From contig JAZTWV010000047.1 in assembly GCA_045636145.1 (NCBI GenBank), positions 88,356-152,355 of the forward strand: 64,000 nt of DNA, in the 5' to 3' direction. Shown here one piece after another: positions 51,107-58,729 of this stretch. The translations under genes and the position numbers were made by a program. Positions within the stretch are counted from its first letter, which is position 1. The number at the start of each line of letters is the position of its first letter. This DNA comes from Flemingiibacterium sp045636145 (GTDB taxonomy: Bacteria > Bacillota > Clostridia > Oscillospirales > CAG-272). The notes under the pieces were generated by a model. It was not told the origin of the DNA and searched no databases. It saw only the letters and a list, made by a program, of their open reading frames with translations.

Positions 51107-52399
51107 TTAAAGATTAAATGCGATCTCGATATCCTTTACTTCGTTAGGCTTTATGTTTACAATAGGTCTTCCGAGAACAGCGGTGTCAATAACGGATTTT
51201 GCACTGTATTCCATTACCTCAAGGCGGTCAAAGGCGTTGAGCAGGGAAGTTCCGCCGCAGATAACACAGTCGTTTTCGATTATGCATACGGGATTTTTGA
51301 TGGAAATTTCATCCGCAAGCATAGCAGGCTGGAGAAAAGATGAACCGAAGGGGAATTTGCGCACATTTTTAAGTGCTATGTAGCTTTCGGGAATGAGACG
51401 TGCATCAAACTCGCTGTCGGTGATGGCAAATGCCATAATGTGCGGCGGATGCGCCACGATTATACTTTCGATATCGGGATGCTTTTCGTATATTGCCGCA
51501 TGGAGTCCCACAGAGCGTGAAGGATTCTTGCCGTGCTCCTTCTTGCCGTTTTCTATGCGTACAAGATCACCCGGCTCAAGATACTTTCTGTCCATATCGT
51601 ATGGGGTGATTATAAACGAGCCGTCGGACAGACGCTTTGAGAATGTACCCTGGGAGCTTGTGAAAAGCTGATTGTCATATGCTCTGTGGATGAGGTTGCA
51701 CATCTCACGGCGAGTATCAAGCTCCTCGCTTGTGTGTACACGGGGGATGAACTCATCCATCTGCGGATTTACTTTCTGCTTGTATATGTCCATGTGCTTT
51801 TCGGAAAGAGCCACGGGAGTTTTTCCGAGAGTACGAGCGTTTATTTCAAGGCGCGCACAGTAATCGAGGGTTTCGAATTTCATGAATGCGGAAAAGAGAT
51901 CGTCGGCACCGATAACTACACCGTGATTCTCCAGCATTACCGTATTGAGACCCTTAGCAAATTCTGCGGCAATGCGCTCACCGAGAAGCTTACTTCCGGG
52001 AAGTGCGTATTCTGCCATGGATATGTCGCCGCATATGAATCTTGCGTGGGGGATGATGGCGGTGTTGGGAATCTCGCGCACAAGGCTGAAGCCAACAAGT
52101 GCCGGCGGATGTGCGTGAAGCACCGCCTTTAAATCGGGGCGTGCGGCGTAGATTGCCAAATGGAAAGGATACTCTACCGAGGGCTTGTGCGGTCCGACGA
52201 TAGTTCCGTCGGGATATATCTGCATGATATCCTCGCGGCGAAGAGAGCCTTTGTCAACACCGGACGGACTTATCCAAACTACGCCGTCAGGATCGCATAT
52301 GGAAAGATTTCCGCCTGAGGTGGTGGTCATACCGTAGTTGTAAATACGGTTCATTATTGTAACGATTCGGTCTGCGGGGTGCATCATTTCAAAATTCAT
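51107..52399 (-). CDS. Two-domain class II aldolase/adducin-like protein
   Basis: 430 residues made of two class II aldolase (FucA/AraD-like) domains in tandem. Domain 1 (about 8-200) keeps the active-site set: Glu76 (VEYPFH), His95 and His97 (LHAHPP) and His159 (LENHG), so it can bind the catalytic zinc. Domain 2 (about 225-412) aligns but has Ser296, Val315, His317 and Asp377 (IENDC) at these places and should not bind metal. The ancestral tetramer interface may be partly filled by the inactive half. Substrate is likely a phosphorylated sugar; no sugar operon is adjacent. Its own promoter lies at 52442-52470. Confidence 0.87.
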   Translation of the reverse strand: MNFEMMHPADRIVTIMNRIYNYGMTTTSGGNLSICDPDGVVWISPSGVDKGSLRREDIMQIYPDGTIVGPHKPSVEYPFHLAIYAARPDLKAVLHAHPPALVGFSLVREIPNTAIIPHARFICGDISMAEYALPGSKLLGERIAAEFAKGLNTVMLENHGVVIGADDLFSAFMKFETLDYCARLEINARTLGKTPVALSEKHMDIYKQKVNPQMDEFIPRVHTSEELDTRREMCNLIHRAYDNQLFTSSQGTFSKRLSDGSFIITPYDMDRKYLEPGDLVRIENGKKEHGKNPSRSVGLHAAIYEKHPDIESIIVAHPPHIMAFAITDSEFDARLIPESYIALKNVRKFPFGSSFLQPAMLADEISIKNPVCIIENDCVICGGTSLLNAFDRLEVMEYSAKSVIDTAVLGRPIVNIKPNEVKDIEIAFNL

Positions 52400-52441
52400 A
52401 GTTATGTCTCCGTTTGTTAAGAAAATTTATCTTACAAATAA

Positions 52442-52470
52442 ATTATACATGATTGTTATATTTGTGTCAA
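52442..52470 (-). promoter_or_regulatory. Consensus promoter of the class II aldolase-like gene
   Basis: On the minus strand TTGACA (52465-52470), 17-base spacer, TATAAT (52442-52447): perfect consensus, about 36 bases before the start site region and 43 bases before the ATG. Confidence 0.88.
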
Positions 52471-52636
52471 TCCCAAATCTATACAAATATCCGGCTTGAA
52501 ACAGAAGAATTAGTGTGCTTTAAAGTCAAAAATGTTATTACATAAAAAATACAACATCTCCTCAGGGGGAGTTTTGCGGTATTTGAAAAAATATTTAAAA
52601 AAAATGTAATTTCCTCTTTATTTAACGCGGAATATG

Positions 52637-52645
52637 TGTTATAAT
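52637..52645 (+). promoter_or_regulatory. Extended -10 promoter upstream of a stem-loop element
   Basis: TGTTATAAT with no clear -35. Transcripts from here would begin at or inside the stem-loop at 52645-52695. Confidence 0.55.
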
Positions 52646-52695
52646 AAAAGCATGGAAGGTCTCCGCCTGGCGGAGACGGAATATGGAAGCTTTTA
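52645..52695 (+). ncRNA. Structured leader or small RNA element of unknown class
   Basis: An 8-bp perfect GC-rich hairpin (GTCTCCGC-CTG-GCGGAGAC, 52659-52677) is nested in an outer 7-bp stem (TAAAAGC 52645-52651 with GCTTTTA 52689-52695). The internal loop carries ATGGAAG on both sides (52652-52658 and 52683-52689). A T-rich stretch (TTTTATTTG) follows, so it may be a short transcript end. It matches no riboswitch that I recognise. Function unknown; it lies upstream of the VanY gene. Confidence 0.45.
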
Positions 52696-52729
52696 TTTGA
52701 ACATAAATTTTCAAAAAACAAGGATGAGG

Positions 52730-52746
52730 AAAATTTATGTTATAAT
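52730..52746 (+). promoter_or_regulatory. Extended -10 promoter of the VanY-type gene
   Basis: Seventeen bases ending in TGTTATAAT (TATAAT at 52741-52746) identical to the element upstream of the DUF5722-like gene at 42184-42200. Confidence 0.65.
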
Positions 52747-52820
52747 ATCTATGTATTGATTACATAAAAGCATATCGGCGCTATCCGGCGCACAATATAT
52801 AACTTAAAATGGGGATGTAT

Positions 52821-54413
52821 ATGAACAACAACCGTCAGCCGAATGGATACAAAAACCGTTCCGTTAATAACGGCACAAGTAAAAATACGCCGCCAAGGCA
52901 GGCAGGCGCAAATCCCGGCAGAAAAGCTGCGCACGCACAGGCGCACAATCCTAATATTAGAAGACAGGGCGGTGCGTCAGGACAAGCTCAGTCGGGATAT
53001 CCGCGAAATGGCAGCAGACCTGCCGCCAATTCATCAATGAGCCGTATTTCCGCTCAGACACCGAACAACCGCCGCGCCGAACGCGACCGCGTGAGACTTA
53101 CTCCGGAACAGATCGAAATAAACAGAGTAAACAGACAGAGAGAAAAATATTATATTAAAAAACGCCGTTCAGCCAGAATAAAGACCTATTTTTCAAGAGC
53201 TGTACTGTTTTTGGCGGTATTCGCCATTATGTGCGCAGTATCGGCGGCGCTCCTGTTTTTGGATCTTACTCATGTTGATTCCAAAGATTCGTCGCGATAC
53301 AGCTATGTTATCGGAGACGAAAAATATTCGCTTCCTTATGTGAAGTCACAGAGAAACGGCAGAGTATATATAAGCTTTACCGATATTGCAAAAATGTGCG
53401 ATCTTGCGGTGACGGGGTCTGTTGAGGATATGAAATACGTCATAAAGGGAGACGAAGCGGAGACGATACGCTTTGTCACCGACTCACGTATTGTGTATGT
53501 GAACGATGTGGAGACAAGACTTGGAGCCGAGTGCTATTTTGAGGACGACGAGCTTTATGTACCGGTGGATTTTGTCAGCACCTATTTTAAGGGGCTTAAC
53601 ACGGTCGTTGATGAACGGGCGCACAAGGTAACTGTGGAGCGGATAATAACCAATCTTAATAAAAACGGAAAGCTTGATAAAAATACCGAGCCGGAATATG
53701 CTGAACTGTCATTCCTGCTTCAGTCGCCTTTCGGACTTGATCCGCTTGATGAGAAAGAAGAGGCACTGGCAAGTATGCCGGATCTCGGATTTGTCACAAA
53801 CCTTACAGTATATGAGGAGTACATGAATCCGGGCAACACTACCGAGTTCCTTACTCTTGTAAACGTAAATAATAAGCTTCCCTCAGATTACGCACCGCAG
53901 GATCTTATGACCGTATCGGCTACGCGCGATGACGGACGTGAGATGCAGATGCTTCGCCAAAATGCCGCCATGGCTCTTGAAGCACTGTTCAAGGAGCTGC
54001 GTGCGGCAGGATTTGAGGATGTCAGCGTTACCAGTGCTTACAGAAGCTACAGCTATCAGGAATATCTGTTCAATTATTATCTCAGCATCAACGGCGGAGA
54101 TTACGATAAGGTTGTATCCTTCTCTAACCCTCCCGGCTCAAGTGAGCATCAGACGGGACTCTGCCTTGATATGCACAACATAGCCTCCGGGGCGGATAAA
54201 TCCTTCGGAAACACCGATGCTTTCAGATGGCTTCGCGACAACTGCTGGAAGTTCGGATTTATCCTCCGTTATCCCGAAGATAAGATCAGCGTTACGGGTA
54301 TTGACTACGAGCCGTGGCATTACCGCTACGTTGGACGCTATCATGCACAGCGTATGTATCAGGCAGGAATGTGTCTTGAGGAATACCTCGAATATATAAA
54401 TAACGGCGGATAA
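52821..54413 (+). CDS. Membrane-anchored VanY-type D-Ala-D-Ala carboxypeptidase
   Basis: 530 residues from ATG 52821, with GGGG six bases upstream. Domains in order: a disordered, basic Asn/Gln/Arg-rich cytoplasmic tail (1-120), a transmembrane helix (about 124-148), a stalk resembling the copper-amine-oxidase N-terminal repeat (158-270, with RVYISFTDIAKM and LYVPVDFVSTYF), and a peptidase M15B domain (about 360-525). The zinc motif SEHQTGLCLD has His443 and Asp450, and EPWH has His500. It trims D-Ala from peptidoglycan stem peptides outside the membrane. The long charged cytoplasmic tail is an unusual addition. The promoter resembles that of the surface protein at 42302. Confidence 0.9.
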   Translation: MNNNRQPNGYKNRSVNNGTSKNTPPRQAGANPGRKAAHAQAHNPNIRRQGGASGQAQSGYPRNGSRPAANSSMSRISAQTPNNRRAERDRVRLTPEQIEINRVNRQREKYYIKKRRSARIKTYFSRAVLFLAVFAIMCAVSAALLFLDLTHVDSKDSSRYSYVIGDEKYSLPYVKSQRNGRVYISFTDIAKMCDLAVTGSVEDMKYVIKGDEAETIRFVTDSRIVYVNDVETRLGAECYFEDDELYVPVDFVSTYFKGLNTVVDERAHKVTVERIITNLNKNGKLDKNTEPEYAELSFLLQSPFGLDPLDEKEEALASMPDLGFVTNLTVYEEYMNPGNTTEFLTLVNVNNKLPSDYAPQDLMTVSATRDDGREMQMLRQNAAMALEALFKELRAAGFEDVSVTSAYRSYSYQEYLFNYYLSINGGDYDKVVSFSNPPGSSEHQTGLCLDMHNIASGADKSFGNTDAFRWLRDNCWKFGFILRYPEDKISVTGIDYEPWHYRYVGRYHAQRMYQAGMCLEEYLEYINNGG

Positions 54414-54518
54414 TCGCTGACAATAACTTGAAAAACTGTGTTTTAGTTTGTTAAAATGTACATTGGGGCGGCAAGTTTTAGCCCCCTCACTGTCAACGCC
54501 TACGAAATTTAATAAAAG

Positions 54519-54552
54519 AGCCGTGTTTTACTTGACAAAACACGGCTTTTTT
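54519..54552 (+). terminator. Terminator of the VanY-type gene, overlapping the next promoter
   Basis: AGCCGTGTTTT (54519-54529) pairs with AAAACACGGCT (54537-54547), loop ACTTGAC, then TTTTT. The loop holds the -35 hexamer of the aspartate kinase promoter. Confidence 0.88.
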
Positions 54553-54560
54553 CATATAAT
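54532..54560 (+). promoter_or_regulatory. Consensus promoter of the aspartate kinase operon inside a terminator
   Basis: TTGACA (54532-54537), 17-base spacer, TATAAT (54555-54560). The spacer is the 3' arm and T-run of the upstream terminator. Confidence 0.85.
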
Positions 54561-54615
54561 ATAGTATGTATACTTATCTAGACAATCAATATTCTTTAAA
54601 ATAGAGGTAATTATC

Positions 54616-55929
54616 GTGCTGAAAGTTGTAAAATTCGGCGGAAGCTCTCTTGCTGATGCCGCACAGTTTAAAAAGGTTGCAAATATTATTAAAGCCGAGC
54701 CGGAGCGCAGATATGTGGTGCCCTCAGCTCCAGGTAAGCGTCACAAGAACGATACCAAGGTAACTGATATGCTCTACTCCTGCTACGAGCTTGCGGCAAA
54801 GGGTGAGGATATCGCCAAGTGCTTTGGTGAGATCGAAGACCGCTACAACGGCATAATTCGTGAACTGGAGCTTGACTTTTCCTTGGAGCAGGATTTCCAT
54901 CTCATAAAGAATGCATTTATCCATAAGGCAGGACGTGATTTTGCGGCAAGCCGCGGCGAATACCTGAACGGTAAAATCCTTGCAAAATATCTTGGCTTTG
55001 ACTTTATTGATGCCGCTGAGGTTATCTTCTTTAATGACAACGGAAAGTTTGATGCAGGTCGTACAAACTCTGTGCTTTCCCAGACTCTTAAACAGCACCA
55101 ATATGCGGTTATCCCCGGATTCTACGGCTCAATGCCCAACGACACCATAAAGACCTTCTCACGCGGCGGCTCTGATATTACAGGCTCAATCGTTGCTCGT
55201 GCGGCGGCTTGCGATATCTACGAGAATTGGACTGACGTTGACGGATTCCTTATGGCAGATCCCCGTATTATTGATGATCCCCGTGTTATAAGCGAGATAA
55301 CCTACCATGAGCTTCGCGAGCTTTCCTACATGGGCGCAACCGTGCTTCACGAGGATGCCATATTCCCGGTAAGAATAGCAGGCATTCCGATAAATATAAG
55401 AAACACCAACAATCCCGATGCACGCGGTACTTTTATCGTATCTCACAGTGACAAATACGATACAGGCAATGTTATTACAGGCGTTGCCGGCAAGAAGGGC
55501 TTTTCCGTACTCAACATCGAAAAGGACATGATGAATGCCGAGGTTGGATTCGGCAGACGTGTGCTTGAGGTGCTTGAAAACAACGGCGTTTGCTTTGAAC
55601 ATCTTCCCTCCGGTATTGACAATATGAGCATCGTTCTCAGTACGCATGAGATCGAGGGCAAGAGAGACGCCATTAAGAACGGCATCTGCCGTCAGGTAAA
55701 CCCCGATGTTATAGATATCGAGGACGGACTTGCGCTTGTGGCAGTTGTGGGACGCGCTATGGTAAAGGCTAAGGGCACTGCGGCTCGCGTATTCAAGGCG
55801 ATAAGCGGTGCGGGCATCAATATCCGCATGATCGACCAGGGCTCCAGCGAAATTTCCATTATTGTGGGCGTTGAGGAATCGGATTTCGAAGATGCACTCC
55901 GCGCTATTTATCAGGAATTTGTATATTAA
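54616..55929 (+). CDS. Aspartate kinase
   Basis: First committed step to lysine, threonine and methionine: phosphorylates aspartate. The ATP/Asp-binding start VVKFGGSSLADAAQF is clear, with FSRGGSDITGSIVARA in the middle of the kinase domain. Two C-terminal ACT domains (from about residue 300, with VVGRAMVKAKGTAARVF and INIRMIDQGSSEISIIV) give feedback control; the ligand cannot be read. A GTG start at 54616 has AGAGG upstream. 437 residues, the clostridial monofunctional form. The amidohydrolase gene follows by 24 bases. Whether it should be called lysC or thrA is unclear. Confidence 0.94.
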   Translation: MLKVVKFGGSSLADAAQFKKVANIIKAEPERRYVVPSAPGKRHKNDTKVTDMLYSCYELAAKGEDIAKCFGEIEDRYNGIIRELELDFSLEQDFHLIKNAFIHKAGRDFAASRGEYLNGKILAKYLGFDFIDAAEVIFFNDNGKFDAGRTNSVLSQTLKQHQYAVIPGFYGSMPNDTIKTFSRGGSDITGSIVARAAACDIYENWTDVDGFLMADPRIIDDPRVISEITYHELRELSYMGATVLHEDAIFPVRIAGIPINIRNTNNPDARGTFIVSHSDKYDTGNVITGVAGKKGFSVLNIEKDMMNAEVGFGRRVLEVLENNGVCFEHLPSGIDNMSIVLSTHEIEGKRDAIKNGICRQVNPDVIDIEDGLALVAVVGRAMVKAKGTAARVFKAISGAGINIRMIDQGSSEISIIVGVEESDFEDALRAIYQEFVY

Positions 55930-55953
55930 GTAAAAAAGCGTATAGGACGCACA

Positions 55954-56769
55954 ATGGAAAAGAAATATAAAATCTTCGATATTCACACCCATACTTATCC
56001 CGAAGCAATAAGCGAGAGGGCGGTGACAAGCCTCAACGCATTCTATCAGTTTGTGTGCGAGGGTGAGGGAACATACGCTGATCTTGAGAGAAACTGCCGT
56101 ATGCATAATGTTCGCGGTATGCTGCTTTTCTCGGTGGCTACCAACGCGCATCAGGTGCAGAAGGTAAACGATTCTATAGCGGCACTTGCGAAAAAATCCC
56201 GCGAGGACGGTTTTGAAACCGTGGGATTTATGGGAATGCACCAGGATTTTCCCGATTTTGCGGCTGAGGTTGAGCGTGCAGAAGCACTTGGTCTGAGAGG
56301 CGTGAAAATTCATCCCGATATACAGGGAATCGACATTGACGATCCTCGTATGATGGCACTTTATGAGATAATTGAGGGACGTATGCCGCTCTATCTTCAC
56401 ATAGGCGACAACCGTCCGCAGTACCGATTCTCAGAGCCGAAGAAGCTTGCCCGTGTGCTAGATCGCTTCCCGAAGCTTGAAGCGGTGGCGGCGCATCTTG
56501 GCGGATACATGGCGTGGGATGAGTCGGTCAACTGCCTTGCAGGCAGACCCAACGTATGGTACGACACGTCAAGCGCACTTTGGGCTATAACTCCCGAAAA
56601 AGCAGGTGAGCTTATTCACAAGTTCGGCGCGGATAGGGTTATGTTCGGTACGGATTATCCCGTAAAGAAAACAGAGGGCGAGATCGAGCGTTTTCTTAAG
56701 ATAGACCTCACCGAAAAAGAACGGGAAGATATATTCTACAACAACGCAAAGAGATTTTTAAAGATATGA
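55954..56769 (+). CDS. Amidohydrolase-superfamily metal-dependent hydrolase
   Basis: TIM-barrel hydrolase of the amidohydrolase-2 group, 271 residues. Metal ligands appear as FDIHTHTYP (His11, His13), YLHIGD, AAHLGGY and FGTDYPV. This group contains decarboxylases and lactonases as well as hydrolases, so the reaction is open. AGGA is six bases before the ATG. It shares a transcript with aspartate kinase and overlaps the FkbM gene by four bases, which suggests coupling to a small-molecule or surface-glycan task rather than amino-acid synthesis. Confidence 0.85.
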   Translation: MEKKYKIFDIHTHTYPEAISERAVTSLNAFYQFVCEGEGTYADLERNCRMHNVRGMLLFSVATNAHQVQKVNDSIAALAKKSREDGFETVGFMGMHQDFPDFAAEVERAEALGLRGVKIHPDIQGIDIDDPRMMALYEIIEGRMPLYLHIGDNRPQYRFSEPKKLARVLDRFPKLEAVAAHLGGYMAWDESVNCLAGRPNVWYDTSSALWAITPEKAGELIHKFGADRVMFGTDYPVKKTEGEIERFLKIDLTEKEREDIFYNNAKRFLKI

Positions 56770-57863
56770 AAAAATGTTTATCGGTAAATGATATAAGAGT
56801 CGAGCGAGATATGTGGCAGACTCTTCGTGAGAGCACAAAACCGATAGTGATGTACGGAATGGGAAACGGCGCGGATAAGATCCTCGCCGTTTTTTCGGAA
56901 AAAGGCATTACGGTTTCCGATTTTTTCGCATCGGACGGATTTGTGCGCCATCAGCAGTTTCACGGAAAACCCGTTATGAGCTACTCGGAAATATGCGAGA
57001 AATACGACGATTTTACCGTTGTGGTGTCATTTGGCTCCAAACTTCCCGAGGTGCTTTCGAATATATACAAAATTTCAGGGGAGAGGGAGCTTTACATTCC
57101 CGACGTACCCGTTGTATCGGACAGCGAAGTGTTTGACCTTCCATTTTTTGAGGCTCACAGGGATGAATTGTCTGCGGCGTGCGAGCTGTTTTCGGACGAG
57201 CTGTCAAGGCAGACTTTCTGCGATGTGATACTCTATAAGCTTACGGGAAAACTTGAATACCTGAGAGGGCATACAGTGACTCCCGACGAGGTGTTCCAAA
57301 AGGTGCTTGATGCACGGAATTATCGCTTCACAGCGGACCTTGGTGCGTACAACGGCGACAGTATAAGGGAGCTTGCCGGCTATGCGAGTGAGCTTTCACA
57401 GGTCGTGGCATTTGAGCCGGACAGACGTAATTACAGAAAGCTTTGCGCTTTTTCGGAAACTGTGCCGTATAAGATCACTGCCTGCAACTGTGCGGCGTGG
57501 AATGAGGAGCGAATGCTGTCGTTTACATCAGGCGGCAACCGCAACTCAACGCTTATTGGTGACGTGGGCGTTAAGACAGGGGCAAAGATAAAGACCACCG
57601 CCGCAGTACGGCTTGACAGCGTGTATACGGGGCAGTGCGACTACATAAAGTATGATGTGGAGGGCGCGGAATACGAGGCACTCCTCGGATCGCGTGAGGT
57701 TATTGGGTGCTGGCATCCGGAACTTCTTGTGTCAATGTATCACAGAAGTGAGGATATGTGGCGGCTTCCTCTTCTTGTGCGTGAGCTTGGGTATAAAGAG
57801 CTGTATCTCAGGCGGTATGAGTATGTTCCGGCGTGGGATCTTAACCTGCTTGCCGTAAAATAG
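56766..57863 (+). CDS. FkbM family methyltransferase with N-terminal nucleotide-binding domain
   Basis: 365 residues. The C-terminal half is a SAM-dependent methyltransferase: TADLGAYNGDSIREL (SAM loop, about residue 190), VVAFEPDRRNYRKL, and the FkbM hallmark DYIKYDVEGAEYEALLGS, which typically methylates sugar or polyketide hydroxyls. The N-terminal 120 residues contain a Rossmann-like GMGNGADKI loop similar to PglD-type N-domains. The ATG overlaps the amidohydrolase stop (ATGA). No glycosyltransferases are nearby, so the acceptor is unknown. Confidence 0.87.
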   Translation: MKKCLSVNDIRVERDMWQTLRESTKPIVMYGMGNGADKILAVFSEKGITVSDFFASDGFVRHQQFHGKPVMSYSEICEKYDDFTVVVSFGSKLPEVLSNIYKISGERELYIPDVPVVSDSEVFDLPFFEAHRDELSAACELFSDELSRQTFCDVILYKLTGKLEYLRGHTVTPDEVFQKVLDARNYRFTADLGAYNGDSIRELAGYASELSQVVAFEPDRRNYRKLCAFSETVPYKITACNCAAWNEERMLSFTSGGNRNSTLIGDVGVKTGAKIKTTAAVRLDSVYTGQCDYIKYDVEGAEYEALLGSREVIGCWHPELLVSMYHRSEDMWRLPLLVRELGYKELYLRRYEYVPAWDLNLLAVK

Positions 57864-57903
57864 GGCAGAATGTCATTTTTTTGTAAACAAATGTTACCTT
57901 AAA

Positions 57904-57932
57904 TTGATTTATACGTCGTAATATGGTAGAAT
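57904..57932 (+). promoter_or_regulatory. Promoter of the rhomboid-like gene
   Basis: TTGATT (57904-57909), 17-base spacer, TAGAAT (57927-57932). Confidence 0.6.
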
Positions 57933-57954
57933 AATTATTGTGAGGTGATACACT

Positions 57955-58614
57955 GTGCAATATCGTCAGAGCTTTCTTCGCTCGCTTGAGCGAAAATACG
58001 GCAGATATGCCATAAAAAATCTTATGCTCATACTCATCGGTGCTATGGGTATAGTATATCTTATGAATCTTATGCTCACAAGAAGCATGGGAGTCTCCCT
58101 TTACTATACGCTTATATTTGACCGCGCCGCTATTTTTGATGGTGAGATATGGAGAATAGTTACATTCCTGTTCCTTCCGCCTGTATCGGGACTTGCGTTT
58201 ACAATATTGTCGCTGTATTTCTATTATTTTATCGGTTCTGCGCTTGAAGCACGGTGGGGGGCTTTCGGATTTACCGCTTTCTATATCCTTGGCGCGATCG
58301 GAGCCGTGGTTTCCGGATTTATCACAGGTTATGCAAGCAATATGTACCTTAATCTTTCGCTGTTTCTTGCATATGCTATTCTTTATCCAAAAACAGAGTT
58401 CCGACTGTTCTTTTTGATACCAATTGAGGCAAGATGGATCGCTCTGGCTGACGGACTGTTCCTTTTGTGGCTGTTTTTTACAAATTCATGGTCTGGCAAG
58501 CTTGGAATCATCATGGCACTTATCAATCTTGTGATTTTCTTCGCACCTCAGCTTAAAGCCTATGTCATAACCTTGCGGCGCAGGTGGAAATGGAATCAAA
58601 ATTTCAAAAAATAA
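57955..58614 (+). CDS. Rhomboid-like membrane protein without catalytic residues
   Basis: Six-helix membrane protein of 219 residues with rhomboid/derlin-type blocks: GEIWRIVTFLFLPP after the first helix, and FIGSALEARWGAFGFTAFY leading to helix 3. The catalytic Ser site (normally G-x-S-x-G in helix 4) reads NMYLNLSLFLAY with no such motif, and the helix-6 His region (normally AHxGG) reads SWSGKLGI without His. It is therefore probably an inactive rhomboid-fold protein that binds membrane clients. A GTG start at 57955 has TGAGGTGAT upstream. The basic C-terminus faces the cytoplasm. Confidence 0.78.
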   Translation: MQYRQSFLRSLERKYGRYAIKNLMLILIGAMGIVYLMNLMLTRSMGVSLYYTLIFDRAAIFDGEIWRIVTFLFLPPVSGLAFTILSLYFYYFIGSALEARWGAFGFTAFYILGAIGAVVSGFITGYASNMYLNLSLFLAYAILYPKTEFRLFFLIPIEARWIALADGLFLLWLFFTNSWSGKLGIIMALINLVIFFAPQLKAYVITLRRRWKWNQNFKK

Positions 58615-58620
58615 CATAAA

Positions 58621-58648
58621 AGGGAGAACAAATATTTGTGTTCTCCCT
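58621..58648 (+). terminator. Terminator after the rhomboid-like gene
   Basis: AGGGAGAACA (58621-58630) pairs with TGTTCTCCCT (58639-58648) around AATATTTG, followed by ATTTACATTT. The tail contains the -35 of the uvrB promoter. Confidence 0.8.
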
Positions 58649-58649
58649 A

Positions 58650-58678
58650 TTTACATTTAAAAATATTTGTGATATACT
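58650..58678 (+). promoter_or_regulatory. Promoter of uvrB-uvrA
   Basis: TTTACA (58650-58655), 17-base spacer, TATACT (58673-58678). It begins two bases after the terminator stem of the previous gene. Confidence 0.7.
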
Positions 58679-58701
58679 TTATTGTAGTGAGAAAAAATCA
58701 G

Positions 58702-58715
58702 CGAACAAATTTTCC
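58702..58715 (+). promoter_or_regulatory. Candidate LexA (SOS) operator before uvrB
   Basis: CGAACAAATTTTCC agrees at 12 of 14 positions with the B. subtilis SOS box CGAACRNRYGTTYG. It lies just downstream of the expected transcription start and upstream of the GGAGG of uvrB, a suitable place for repression. Confidence 0.55.
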
Positions 58716-58729
58716 GGAGGATTTGGGAT

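Larger units (their letters stand above)
52400..52820. other. Long divergent intergenic region with structured leader
   Basis: This 421-base gap has a perfect minus-strand promoter (52442-52470), two plus-strand extended -10 promoters (52637-52645 and 52738-52746), and a 51-base stem-loop element at 52645-52695 between the latter two. I see no coding frame with a convincing ribosome site. The final leader (52750-52820) contains CGGCGC/GCGCAC repeats and GGGG before the VanY gene start. Confidence 0.65.

Noticed and set aside
54465..54485. GGGGC and GCCCC hairpin after the VanY-type gene
   Set aside because: Five base pairs without a T-run; the strong terminator lies 35 bases downstream.
55186..56400. 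A 404-codon minus-strand frame opposite aspartate kinase and the amidohydrolase gene
   Set aside because: Covers two conserved genes, lacks a ribosome site and shows antisense composition.
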